From assembly GCA_032719365.1 (NCBI GenBank), contig CM064872.1, forward strand, positions 72,046,752 to 72,110,751: DNA of 64,000 nucleotides, in the 5' to 3' direction. The notes under the pieces were generated by a model that worked only from the letters and a program-made list of their open reading frames with translations, made no database searches and was not told where the DNA came from. Positions 49,861 through 60,259 of the stretch are shown here, in pieces. The DNA comes from Prinsepia uniflora (lineage: Eukaryota; Streptophyta; Magnoliopsida; Rosales; Rosaceae). Both the position numbers and the translations under genes were made by a program. Numbering within the stretch: position 1 is the stretch's first letter; every line of letters starts with the position of its first letter.

Positions 49861-51390
49861 TGGTTCGGAAAGGTGAGTTTACGAGTGGTTTGACTTTGAC
49901 GACTATTCAGATTTGGGGTCGTTCGTCGGTCTAATCATGTCAGCTTGTGTTGGGACTGCACTTCGCAGTCGAGGTTGTACTTATCGGTTAAACCTACTTA
50001 GTTGTCGTGCTACTCAGTTGTGGTTTGGTGCAACTAAGGTCATGGATGATCTGGTAGACGACATTGGGTTAGTCGGGTTACGACTGGTAGAGTTTGATTT
50101 GGACAAGTTATCAGGGTTGGTACTTGTCGATGAAATCCCAGGTTTAGGATACGCGATAGTTGGTACGGTCGATAGATTCCGTTGGATGCGGAGTCTGGAT
50201 ATCTAGGTGTTTGGTAGTTAGGTCTGCACGAGTCTGTGGCGGGCGCTACTACTGAGAATGGTCGTAGTTACGATTGTTGGGAATCGGTGACGTTCAGGTG
50301 ACGTTTCCTTTTCTCGTATGCGTTATCAGGGTGACTGTACCCAGAGTTGTCGGGTACGACGGAGGCGGAGTTTCTCCTATTCGGGCAGTGGTATAGGGTC
50401 GTCGCTCGGTATAAGTGGAGATCCAGGGTTGTCAGTTTTGCACATGGTGTGCCGATGCTGATATTGATGCTAGTGTTGATGATAGTGCATTGGTGCTAGT
50501 ACTAGTGCTGGTGCTGGTGCTGGTGATTGTGGTGACGATGAATTATGAATCGGGATGTGACTCCATCGAGTTACGTATATTTTCGGTATCTGTAGTCCCA
50601 GAGTGGATTTCAGATAGAGTTAAATTGGTTAGGGGACACGCGGTCGAATATGGTCAGTCTTAGAGATGTGTCGATGTTGGGATTGGCTTCCCTATGAAGT
50701 CAATCGATGGTAATAGGGTAATCGGTTGAGCAGGTAACTGAGAGGTTCGGTTTTAGTACGTCTCGGTAGGCGTGAACGATATTTCGAGTTTTGGAATTAG
50801 ATTTCTAGATGACGATTCAGGATTTGATTTTGGAACTTGAAAAAGGATTTCTGGATTTGGGTTTTGGAATCGGATTCTGGGTGACGATTCAGGATTTGAT
50901 TCTAGAGCTTGACTATGGATTTTCTTTTATGGATTTGGGTTCGGAATGGTTATTCCTAATACTAGTTTACGGAATGATGATTTCGGATTCGAATTTGGAT
51001 ATGATTTATGGGTTTGGATTCGGAATTTCTTACGAAATTACGGATTCAGGTTCGGATTTGGGAATAGATGATGGGTTGGAGTTTCGATTTGTCTAATGCT
51101 GGATTGGGCAGATGGACTCCATTATTGAAACGTGTTTGGCTACGACCTAGGTGGTCGTGTGGTTGTTGTCGTTGTGGTGGTAGGTTAGTAGATAGATGTG
51201 TGTACCTTGTACGTTGTTCAAGGTACGACACTAGGTGTACTTGTCGTGTCAGGTGACAGTATATAGGTTATACCGGTAGTACGTTGGTGAGCGTGTTGGT
51301 AGTCGGATTGGTTCCGATACCATTGGAATAGTCGAGTACGTGAACTGGACATTGGATACTGTGCACTGGGTCACGGTATTTCTGATGGAG

Positions 51391-53763
51391 CTAGTTAGGG
51401 CATACTTGGATAAATTTGTGATCGTGTTTATCGACGACATCTTGGTGTATTCCAAGAGTGTCAGGGCTCATGAGAAGCACTTACCAATGGTATTGGGTAA
51501 ACTACGACAGGAGCAGCTATATGCCAAGTTGAGCAAATGTCAGTTTTGGCTAAATAGTATTGGATTCTTGGGTCACATTATATCACCCGAAGGGATAAGT
51601 GTGGATCCTCAGAAAACGGAGGCTGTGACAAATTGGCCAAGACCGACCACGGTGACGGAAGTGCGAGGTTTTGTTGGGTTAGCAGGCTACTATCGGAGAT
51701 TCGTGGAGGGTTTCTCCCAGATTGCTGCACCATTGACTCGGTTAACCCGGAAAGGGGTGAAGTTTGTGTGGGACGATCAGTGTGAACAGAGTTTTCAGGA
51801 ATTAAAGTTCCGATTAACCACTGCACCTGTCCTTGCATAACCAGACAGCAGTGGAGAGTTCGTGGTATATAGTGATGCATCGCTGCAGGGCTTGGGTTGT
51901 GTATTGATGCAGAATGGAAAAGTGATTGCTTACGCATCCCGGCAGCTGAAGACGCACGAATTGAACTACCCTACTCATGATTTGGAATTGGCAGCGGTGA
52001 TTCATGCTCTAAAGATCTGGAGACATCATTTGTTCGGTGTGACATGCCGAATATTCACCGATCACCAGAGCCTTAAACATCTGTTCACTCAGAATGAACT
52101 CAACATGAGACAGCGGAGATGGTTGGAATTGTTAAAGGATTATGACTGTACGATCGAGTACCATCCTGGCAAGGCAAATGTCGTAGCCGATGCACTTAGT
52201 AGGAAGCCGGCGGGATCAGTTGCGCATTTGAGATTGGTATACCTTCCTTTGCTGGTGGAACTCCGGAAGAGTGGAGTTATGTTAGGGATGGACGATCAGG
52301 GAACCTTGTTGGCTAGCTTTCATGTGTGACCCGTGTTGGTCGACAGGATCATCAAGGCTCAACTACAGGACCAGATACTCTGTGACTACAGAAACGAGGT
52401 TGAATCCGGACAGAGACAAGATTTCTCCATCTGGGGTGATGGAGCATTAGTGAAGCTTGGGAGATTGTGTGTACCTGCGGTACCAGAGTTGAGGAGAGAG
52501 ATTTTAGACGAGGCCCACAGTTCGGCCTATGCTATGCATCCAGGAGGGACGAAGATGTACCGTACTCTCCGGGACCACTATTGGTGGCCAGGGATGAAGA
52601 GGGAGATAGCTGAGTTTGTCAGCAAATGTTTGATCTGTCAGCATGTCAAGGCAGAACGGTAGCGTCCGTATGGGGCTATGCAGCCACTTCCAATTCCGCA
52701 ATGGAAGTGGGATCATATTACCATAGACTTTGTCTTCAAGTTACCGACGACAAGGAGTGGATTTGATGGAGTCTGGGTGATAGTGGACTGGTTGACTAAA
52801 TCAGCGCATTTTCTGCCTGTACGTGAGATGTACAAGCCCAATCGTTTGGCCCAGTTATTCATTAATGAGATCATCCGACTACACGGAACCCCAGAGTCGA
52901 TCGTGTCGGATCGGGATCCGCGTTTCACATCTAGGTTTTGGAAGAGTCTACAAACTACTTTGGGTACGAAATTGCACTTCAGTACGGCATTCCACCCACA
53001 GACCGACGGACAGTCTGAAAGGATAATACAAACTCTCGAGGACATGATGAGAGCCTGTGTGTTGCAATTCCAAGATTCGTGGGCTGATCGATTGCCATAG
53101 ATGGAGTTTGCCTACAATAACAGCTACCATGCGAGTATAGGGATGGCACCCTATGAGGCACTGTATGGTCGACAGTGGAGAACACCTGTATGCTGGATGG
53201 AGATCGGAGAAAGAACCGCAGTGGGGCCGGATCTGATGGATATGACCCAGGAGATAGTTCGGGTTATTTGGGAGAGATTGAAGGCGGCCCAGGATCGTCA
53301 GAAGAGCTATGCGGATTGACGGATCCGAGATTTGGAGTTTGAGGTTGGTGACTTTGTCTTTTTAAAGTTATCGCCGTGGAAAGGAATTCTCCGATTCGGA
53401 CGACGTGGGAGATTGAGTCCCCGTTATATCGGGCCATATGAGATTGTCGAGAGGATTGGTCCAGTGGCTTATCGTTTAGCACTACCTTCGGAGCTTTCCC
53501 GAGTACATGACGTATTCCATGTATCTATGCTACGGAAGTATCTTCGAGATGACTCTCATGCACTGCCAGAACAACCACTGGAACTGATGACAGATTTGAG
53601 TTTCGAGGAACGGCCAGTGCAGATTTTGGATCGGAAGGAAAAGGTCTTAAGGAACAAGACGATTTCGTTAGTCAAGGTGCTATGGCGGAACCACGATGTG
53701 GAGGAAGCGACATGGGAACCCGAGGAATTAATGAGAGGGCAATACCCACACTTGTTTGAGTAA
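51391..53763 (+). pseudogene. Pol of element B: RT C-terminus, RNase H, integrase, chromodomain; five in-frame stops
   Basis: One continuous frame. Reverse transcriptase starts near YLDKFVIVFIDDILVYSK (catalytic DD at about 51433) and goes on to LGHIISPEGISVDPQK and GLAGYYRRFVEGFS. RNase H: VVYSDASLQGLGCVLMQNGK, FTDHQSLKHLF and ADALSRK. Integrase: zinc-binding CLICQ, then WDHITIDFV, IVSDRDPRFTSRFW and TDGQSERIIQTLED, which supply the D, D and E residues. A GPY/F motif (YIGPYEIVERIGPVAYRLAL) follows. The chromodomain-like end is VLWRNHDVEEATWEPEELM. Stops lie at 51838-51840, 52327-52329, 52660-52662, 53098-53100 and 53317-53319; I saw no frameshift. The N-terminal half of RT and all of protease are absent. 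It cannot make functional polyprotein. Confidence 0.93.
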
Positions 53764-53780
53764 ATTTCGAGGACGAAATT

Positions 53781-53797
53781 TCTGTAAGGTGGGTAGA
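53781..53797 (+). other. Polypurine tract region, element B
   Basis: TCTGTAAGGTGGGTAGA directly before the 3' LTR, preceded by CGAGGACGAAATTT. The purine run is broken by T residues, unlike the cleaner tract of C. Confidence 0.6.
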
Positions 53798-53798
53798 T

Positions 53799-56409
53799 TG
53801 TAACGACCCGAACCGAGAATAATAATATTTTAATGTAAAAAGACTATTTTGCCCCTGAAAGGGGGGGGGAACTTTGCCTTTTGACACGGGAAATAATTTG
53901 GACTTTGACCCACGACCATGACGTAGGTCGGGACGTCAGGAATCCGTAGACAGGCGGCACGCCGAAATCGGAGTTCGTATGAGGAAGTTATGGTCAAGGA
54001 AGCATTTTAGCGGAATTTACGAACCGAGAACAACGGAATAAAATATTAATTTATTACGGGAATTCGTGCAAATTCAGATTGGAATTAAATAAGCGGATGA
54101 GTGACAAGTGTCACCCATCCAAGTCCATACTATTCCAATACAACATTACACTATTCCTTCATTTTATAATCATTTATTTTTCCCTCCATTTAACCCCAGC
54201 CCTTGGATCTCTGCCCAAATGAATCTCAGCCTTCCATTTCCTTTGTTTTTTCTTCTTCATGCACGATGATCTCTGCCTTTTCTCACAAACACACACATCC
54301 ATCCCCCCTAACCCGTGCATCTTCTTCCCATTTTCTCTCCACCCAAACACACAAACCAGCCGCCCTCATCGTACCAGACGACCATCCACAGCACCACCAT
54401 CATCTGCTCATCATCACCGTGCATCACCGGCGACCACCACCCCATTTCTCCTGCCTGAAAAAACCCGTGCAAACTCAGACCCGAAACACAGAGGAATCGG
54501 GTCCAAGAAGCAAACCACGACATCCACACCACCTCGACGCAGGGGAAGCCCCAGTCTGCACCGTGAGGACCCCAGGAGCGTAACTGGACGACGGCGCGGC
54601 CTGCGGCGGCGACACGGCGGCGGTAAGACCCAAAACCCGAAAGCCCCATTTTGATCCCCTATTTCGAACCAACCTGTTTTGATGCTAGGAAATCGATTAT
54701 TTGGTGATAGAAATGTCCTAGGGTGAGAGACGAGTTGGTTGGAACCAGTTTGGACGACGGAGACGGCGTGGATCGCCGGAGACGACGACCGGATTCCTGG
54801 CCGTGAGTTCAGCGACGGACTGGTGAGTTTCTTCTAGCTTTCTTCCTGTTTTGAGGTTGTAGAACCATAAAACAGACCTAGACGACCCTATAGGGATGAA
54901 ACCCGCCGAAAATGGTGGCCAGAATCGTACGGTGGAATCGGGTCAAGCCGTGGGTCTACGGCGACCCGGTTCCAGTCAAACGGGCTGACCCGGTACTGTA
55001 GCATAATGACGTCATCATGCTGACGTCACTCCTGACGTCATGATGACGTCATCCTGTCAGATGTTGTCAGACCAGGGACCAATCAGAACATGCCACGTGT
55101 CACCTGACAAGTGTCAGTGATGACGTCATGCTGACGTCACCATGATGTCACTGCTGACGTCAGCAGTACTGTAGCAGCGTTGACCCACACGTTGACCAGG
55201 CGCGTGGGGGCGCGTGTGAACAGTGATTTTGGTGGGACCAGTACCATTTTCAAGGTTTCGACGATACGGATCCAATGGAGGTGGTTTCGTGTCGATCGGA
55301 GATCGTTAGATTAGTCAAAATGGGGTTTGAAGCACCGGGAATAGTGCCTGGGATGCGATTTTGAGGCGGATCTGTTCTAGGGTCTTAGTATTGATGTTAT
55401 AGGGTCCTTAAGTAACCCTCAGGTATAAAAATACAGGTTTTAGAGATCGTTGAGCAGCAAGGACCGAGTGTGAGTGGGCTGTTTGATTTATAAAAGGCTT
55501 GCATGCATAAACTGTTTTACTATTTCCACTTATGATTTCGATGAGTCTTATATGAACTGTTTATATATGCTATTACAATGTTTTGGGCATGAGACCCGTC
55601 TGGATTATATGTGGATTGTGTTTGGGATGTCCGGAAGGACATAGGGTAAACTATACTGTTATTGTACTGTACTTTCCTACCTGTGTGTCGTTGGCCTGGG
55701 TGGACCCTGGAGTAGTCACGGGGCTCTGACTGAGTGGAGTTGACCCCCGTTGGGCTGCTTACTCTCAGGAAGGCATGTTTATATACCTCGGGCAGTGACC
55801 GGGATACCGGGAGATGATGTACCTAGAGAGTCTCGGGTGTGAGACCCTGAGTGGCAACGCGTAGCCTTAGAACCGTGACATCATTTGGGTTGGGTTTTAC
55901 AGTGCACTGATATGTTAGTTGCTCCTTTCGATTATTATTGTGGTTTTATGGTTATGATTTCATTATAATATTATATTTTCACTGCATGCAAGATTTGGAA
56001 AACGGAGGGGTAAAACCTTATGATTATTTATTATTAAATTGATTTATAAACTGTTATTTTTGGCCCACTCACCCTTGTTTTACTGACCCCTCCAGACCCT
56101 GACACGGAAATAGAGGAGGAGGACCCGGAGGAGGAGGCAGAGGTTTAGTTTGCTTAGCTGTGCACCTGTACACCCACTTGTGGGTAGGTTGAGCACCGAA
56201 TAAATGTACTCTGACTATTGTGCTCACGTGTTGTATTTTACTTTCCCTTGTCTGACAGTATCGCTTTAAACACTGTTGTAGTACGTTATCTATCTATTTA
56301 AGTACTCGGTTTTTATTTAAGGGTAATTTTGGTATGTTTAGAGTCATTGTCAGACGGGAGCGGGGCACGTCCCCGGGTGGTCCCAGTAGGATTGGGACGG
56401 GTCCTGTCA
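53799..56409 (+). repeat. 3' LTR of element B (2,611 bp, full length)
   Basis: TGTAACGACC...TGTCA, followed by the AATAG duplication. It retains the segment of about 0.6 kb (about 54920-55545) missing from the 5' LTR. That segment includes an array of TGACGTCA palindromes. Confidence 0.92.
55007..55162 (+). promoter_or_regulatory. Array of seven TGACGTCA palindromes in the 3' LTR of B
   Basis: Seven perfect TGACGTCA octamers occur within 156 bp, plus near matches such as TGATGTCA. This is the CRE/TGA-type ACGT core bound by plant bZIP factors, so the stretch could be an enhancer. Whether it is bound is not known from sequence. Confidence 0.6.
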
Positions 56410-59400
56410 AATAGGGTCATATACCCGAGACAAAACCAGATGGGTCTCATACCCAAGTTTATCCTTTTGGAAATCCAAAACCAATTCATTTAGACCAAAT
56501 AAGACATACAAACCCGTATCGGCACCGTATAGGGCCGAAACCTCGAGATACGTTCTGATACGTAACCACGCATCCAAATGCACTCATGGAATCACAACAA
56601 GTATTTAAAACATATAATAAACATTTATACATGCACCAATTTAGAGAACAAAGTCCACTTACAGACCGTCCGAGCTGTCGCCTCGATTTACGTGTCATAC
56701 AGCTCTCCCGAGCCCATCACCGTCACCGGGACTCCCGAACCTGTCCAAATCGTAATAGAAGGTTACTAACTACTTAATTAACCTCCCACTAAAGCCCTGT
56801 AATTTTTCGGTATTTTTAACTATTTTTAATCCCGATCCAAAACCTTCCGATGCCCCGAACATTATCGAAACGGTATCCGATCGACACGAAACCAGCCCCA
56901 AAATGTTCGTTACATCGAATAGAAGATTTCACGTGTTGAAACTTTCCCAAAAGGAGGGACCACGTGCCCTCACGCGCCCCTAGAAGTGCACTATGCACTG
57001 TTCATCATCTTCTCCAAGAGGTGAACCGGGTTCAATCCTGCAACTGGACCAGCCGAACCGGTCTGGGCCGGTTCAAGGCCTAAACCCGTCCATTTCTACC
57101 CCATTTTGTTCCTTTTTTATCCTAATATCATCCTAATCCTATTTCCTATCATTTAGACATTATAAACCAAAGAAAACCATCACAAAACCGTACCTTTCCG
57201 ATCGGCCATGGTGGTGGCGGTTTCCTCCACCGTTCACCGTCGTTACAGGTCGTCCAATCACTCGAAAGCAATCCAGTCCTTCCCCTTAGACCACCAGGAA
57301 GTCAACCTTATTAATGGAATCGAGTAAAAACTAATAAAACAGAAACTTGGATTTTTAAACTAAAACCCACCGTCTCGGGTTCATCCTCCGTCGTGGACCG
57401 CTGACGTGGCTCGCCACCGTTCCTGTCTTCCTCAGTCCATCCTCCCTCCTCACACGGTCAGGTTGATGCACGGTGATGGTGGTGGTGAGGTACGGTGAGG
57501 TGTTTGTGTTTTGAAGAAAAATGGAGGATGAACAAGTATGGGGGGGTTCAGGTTTGTGAGGAAAAACATAGAAAATGAATTGATCAGATGAGAGAAAAGA
57601 AATAGAGGGTGAGGATTGAGAGATTAAATGGAGTGGATGGCTAGGATTGAATGAGGTGTGGATTAGATTATAAAATAATAGATATAATAATATTTAATTA
57701 ACTTAGATCCACAAATTAGGGGATTTAGCCAATGGGATGAGTGACACTTGTCACTCATCCATGGGTCGCACTCAAAATATCTGGCCAATCAGAAAAGGTC
57801 ACCTCATCATCGCCTCGAAGTACGTGCATAGTGAAATCGAACTTCCGTGACCTATAACTTCCCCGTTCGAAGTCCGATTTCAGCATGCCGTCTTCCATAG
57901 ATTCGTATCGACTCAAACTACGTAACGGTCCTCGGCCCTCGGTTATCGGACCTCTCGGTCCTCGGCCATCGGACCTCTCGGTCAAAAAGTCAACTTCCGA
58001 ACATCATAACTTTTTCCTCGAATGTCGGAATTAAACATGACACCTGTCTATGAACTCGTGACGTCACGAACGACATCACGGTCATCGGTCAAATTCCGTT
58101 TGAACGCCATAATGAAAAGTCAACATTTTGCCCACGCCCAGGGGCAAAACGGTCATTTCGCATCGTCCGTCCGATTTCGCCTAACTAATCACCGATTAAC
58201 CTCACTAATCGTGATTAGTCACTAATCTAAGCTAGGAATTTGGGACAGGTCGTTACAAATCTCATATGTTTAAACAACCATATTTAGGGTCTCAGCCCCA
58301 AGTTCCGTAAACACAAGTCACACGGGCTCTTGGCCAAAACCATTTACAGAAAACCATAACATAGTAAACATATATGGGATCTCAGCTCAAATCCATTTAT
58401 CATCATAAAACACAATTTCCCAAACCAATTGAAATCATGTTTATCCATTATATTTCATTTCACCGAACCTGTCACGGTATATAGAGCTACGTGCGTGCTA
58501 ACCGGGGTCTCAAACCCAAGTCTCTCTAGGGCCCACCCAGGTCAATGTTCGTAGATCAATGACCCTCTCTGGAGGTTACGAACCATGCCCTTCCTGAGAG
58601 CAAAGAACCCAACTGGGGGGCGATTCCACTCAGTCAGTGCTCCGTGACTACTCCGGGGTCCACCCAGGCCAACGACCCTCCCCGGAGGAGACAATCATAT
58701 ATAAAGGATGGCATATGAAAAACCTTTTTAAATCATTCTTTAAACCTTTCAAGGATTCATGCCCGGCCCTCATAAGCCGCCATGAACCATAAAATCCTTT
58801 CAAGGGTTCATGTCGGTCCCCATAAACCGTCATGAACCATAAATTTATTTCAAAGGTTCATGCCGGTTCCCATAAACCGTCATGAACCATAAAAATCATT
58901 TGTGGGTCCCTGACCCGAAATCACAATCTTAAAGCATATATGGGCCCGAAGCCCGAATCCACATACAAACTGGACCCCAGGCCTAATTCGTAAACCAAAT
59001 GGGCCTCGTGCCCGATTTCATAAATCAAATGGGTCTCATGCCCGATTCCATATTTCCAAATCCGAAATCAATTTAAGAACCAATTGGGCTTCCGGCCCGA
59101 GAACGTAACTAAAAGGGACTTCGAGTTACAGTGCTCCAAAACAGATGGGTCTCGAACCCGAGTTTACCTTTTCAATTCCAAAATCATTTCATGAAATCAT
59201 ATCCAAAACCATAAGTACGGAAAATCAGTGTAAAATCAGAAAACCTCGATTTACGTGCAAGCACATAAATCACCTCGAAATGCGTGAAATCATATAATTC
59301 ACCAATATCCAAATCAACATCATAGAATTACATTCATAATCCACATAAAATATTTATGCATGCATCACAGTTTAGAAATCAAGGTCCACTCACAGACCGT

Positions 59401-59716
59401 CCTATGCTGCTGCCTCGGTTTGCACGTTGTAAGCCTCACCAGGAAAATCGTCGTCACCGGGACTCCCAAACCTGTCCAAATCAATATAAAGGGTTACTAA
59501 CTACCTTATTAACCTCTCATTGAAGCCCCGTAATTTTCCCAAATTTTTAACTATTTTTAATCCAGATCCAAAACCTTCCGATGCCCCGAACATTATCGAG
59601 ATGGTGTCCGATCGAAACGAAACAAGTCCCAAAATGTTCGTTACATCGAATAGAAGATTTCACGTGTTGAAAACATCTCCAAAAGGTTGGACGCAAGCCC
59701 CCATGCGCCCATGGAA

Positions 59717-60236
59717 CCCCCTGCGCTTGAGCCCACGCTCTTGGTACTGTAGCACTGTTTTCAAGCTCTGGCCGGTTCGGTCCACCTTCTGAAACTAGAC
59801 CGGCATGACAGGTCCAATGGTTTTTCCTCCCCTATTTCAGTCTGATTCAACCCCTAATCATCCCTAATCTCTTGGTAACTTCCTTAGGAGTATATTTATA
59901 TAAAGAAAATGAAGAAATAAGCCCTAAAACCCGTGGGTTCGATGTTTTGCCCACGGTCCAGTTTTTCCCAATCAACCCCCTGCGTGTGAGCCCACACGCT
60001 TGGTACTGTAGCACTGTTTTCAAGCTCTGGCCGGTTCGGTCCACCTTCTGAAACTGGACCGGCGTGACCGGTCCAATGGTTTTTCCTCCCCTATTTCATT
60101 CTGATTCAACCCCTAATCATCCCTAATCTCTTGGTCACTTCCTTAGGAGTATATTTATACAAAGAAAATGAAGAAATAAGCCCTAAAACCCGTGGGTTCG
60201 ATGTTTTGCCCACGGTCCAGTTTTTCCCGATCAGCC
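59717..60236. repeat. 259-bp tandem duplication in LTR D
   Basis: The block from CCCCTGCGC...GGTACTGTAGCACTG to GTCCAGTTTTTCCC occurs twice with period about 259 bp and few differences. LTR A has a single copy of the equivalent stretch. So the duplication arose in D or its immediate lineage. Confidence 0.88.
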
Positions 60237-60259
60237 CCCACGGCTTCTCAACCCTTCAC

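Larger units (their letters stand above)
39777..51390 (+). other. Non-coding core of element B (interrupted by element C)
   Basis: About 2.1 kb of DNA without long frames, split by C: 39777-40318 and 49861-51390. It aligns by eye with the internal region of C (for example B 50391-50460 with C 44363-44420, and B 51270-51386 with C 46050-46165) and with F (B 40170-40260 with F 63770-63850). At 50480-50520 it has short GGTGCT repeats. At about 51386 homology to C ends and reverse-transcriptase coding sequence begins. Confidence 0.75.
37188..56409 (+). mobile_element. Element B: chimeric Ty3/gypsy retrotransposon (chromovirus pol), holding element C
   Basis: Two LTRs (37188-39186 and 53799-56409), a tRNA-iMet primer site, a partial gag, a non-coding core, a partial pol ending in a chromodomain, and a polypurine tract. 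A perfect AATAG duplication flanks it (37183-37187 and 56410-56414). Without element C it is about 9.7 kb. The chromodomain and the sequence CGAGGACGAAATTT before the polypurine tract point to the Tekay/Del branch of chromoviruses. gag C-terminus, protease and the N-terminal half of reverse transcriptase are missing and replaced by non-coding DNA shared with C and F. Confidence 0.9.
35840..58257 (-). mobile_element. Solo LTR E (minus strand, 3.19 kb), split by element B
   Basis: On the minus strand it starts TGTAACGACC at 58257 and ends ...GAGTCCTGTCA at 35840. Element B with its AATAG duplication occupies 37188-56414. The two parts (35840-37187 and 56415-58257) add up to 3,191 bp, a full LTR. 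Flanks are AATCA (35835-35839) and AATCT (58258-58262), a duplication with one mismatch. The uninterrupted site in LTR A (about 3612-3640) supports the insertion point. Confidence 0.85.
35531..60259 (-). mobile_element. LTR D (minus strand), split by E/B/C and cut by F
   Basis: The LTR end reads TGTCAGGACCCGTCC from 35531. The sequence continues to 35839, is interrupted by LTR E and its contents, resumes at 58263 and runs to 60259, where element F starts. About 2.3 kb of D is visible. By alignment with LTR A, roughly 0.9 kb (the TGTAACGACC end) should lie beyond F, outside the window. It is therefore unknown whether D is solo. D interrupts the PIF/Harbinger transposase. Confidence 0.78.
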
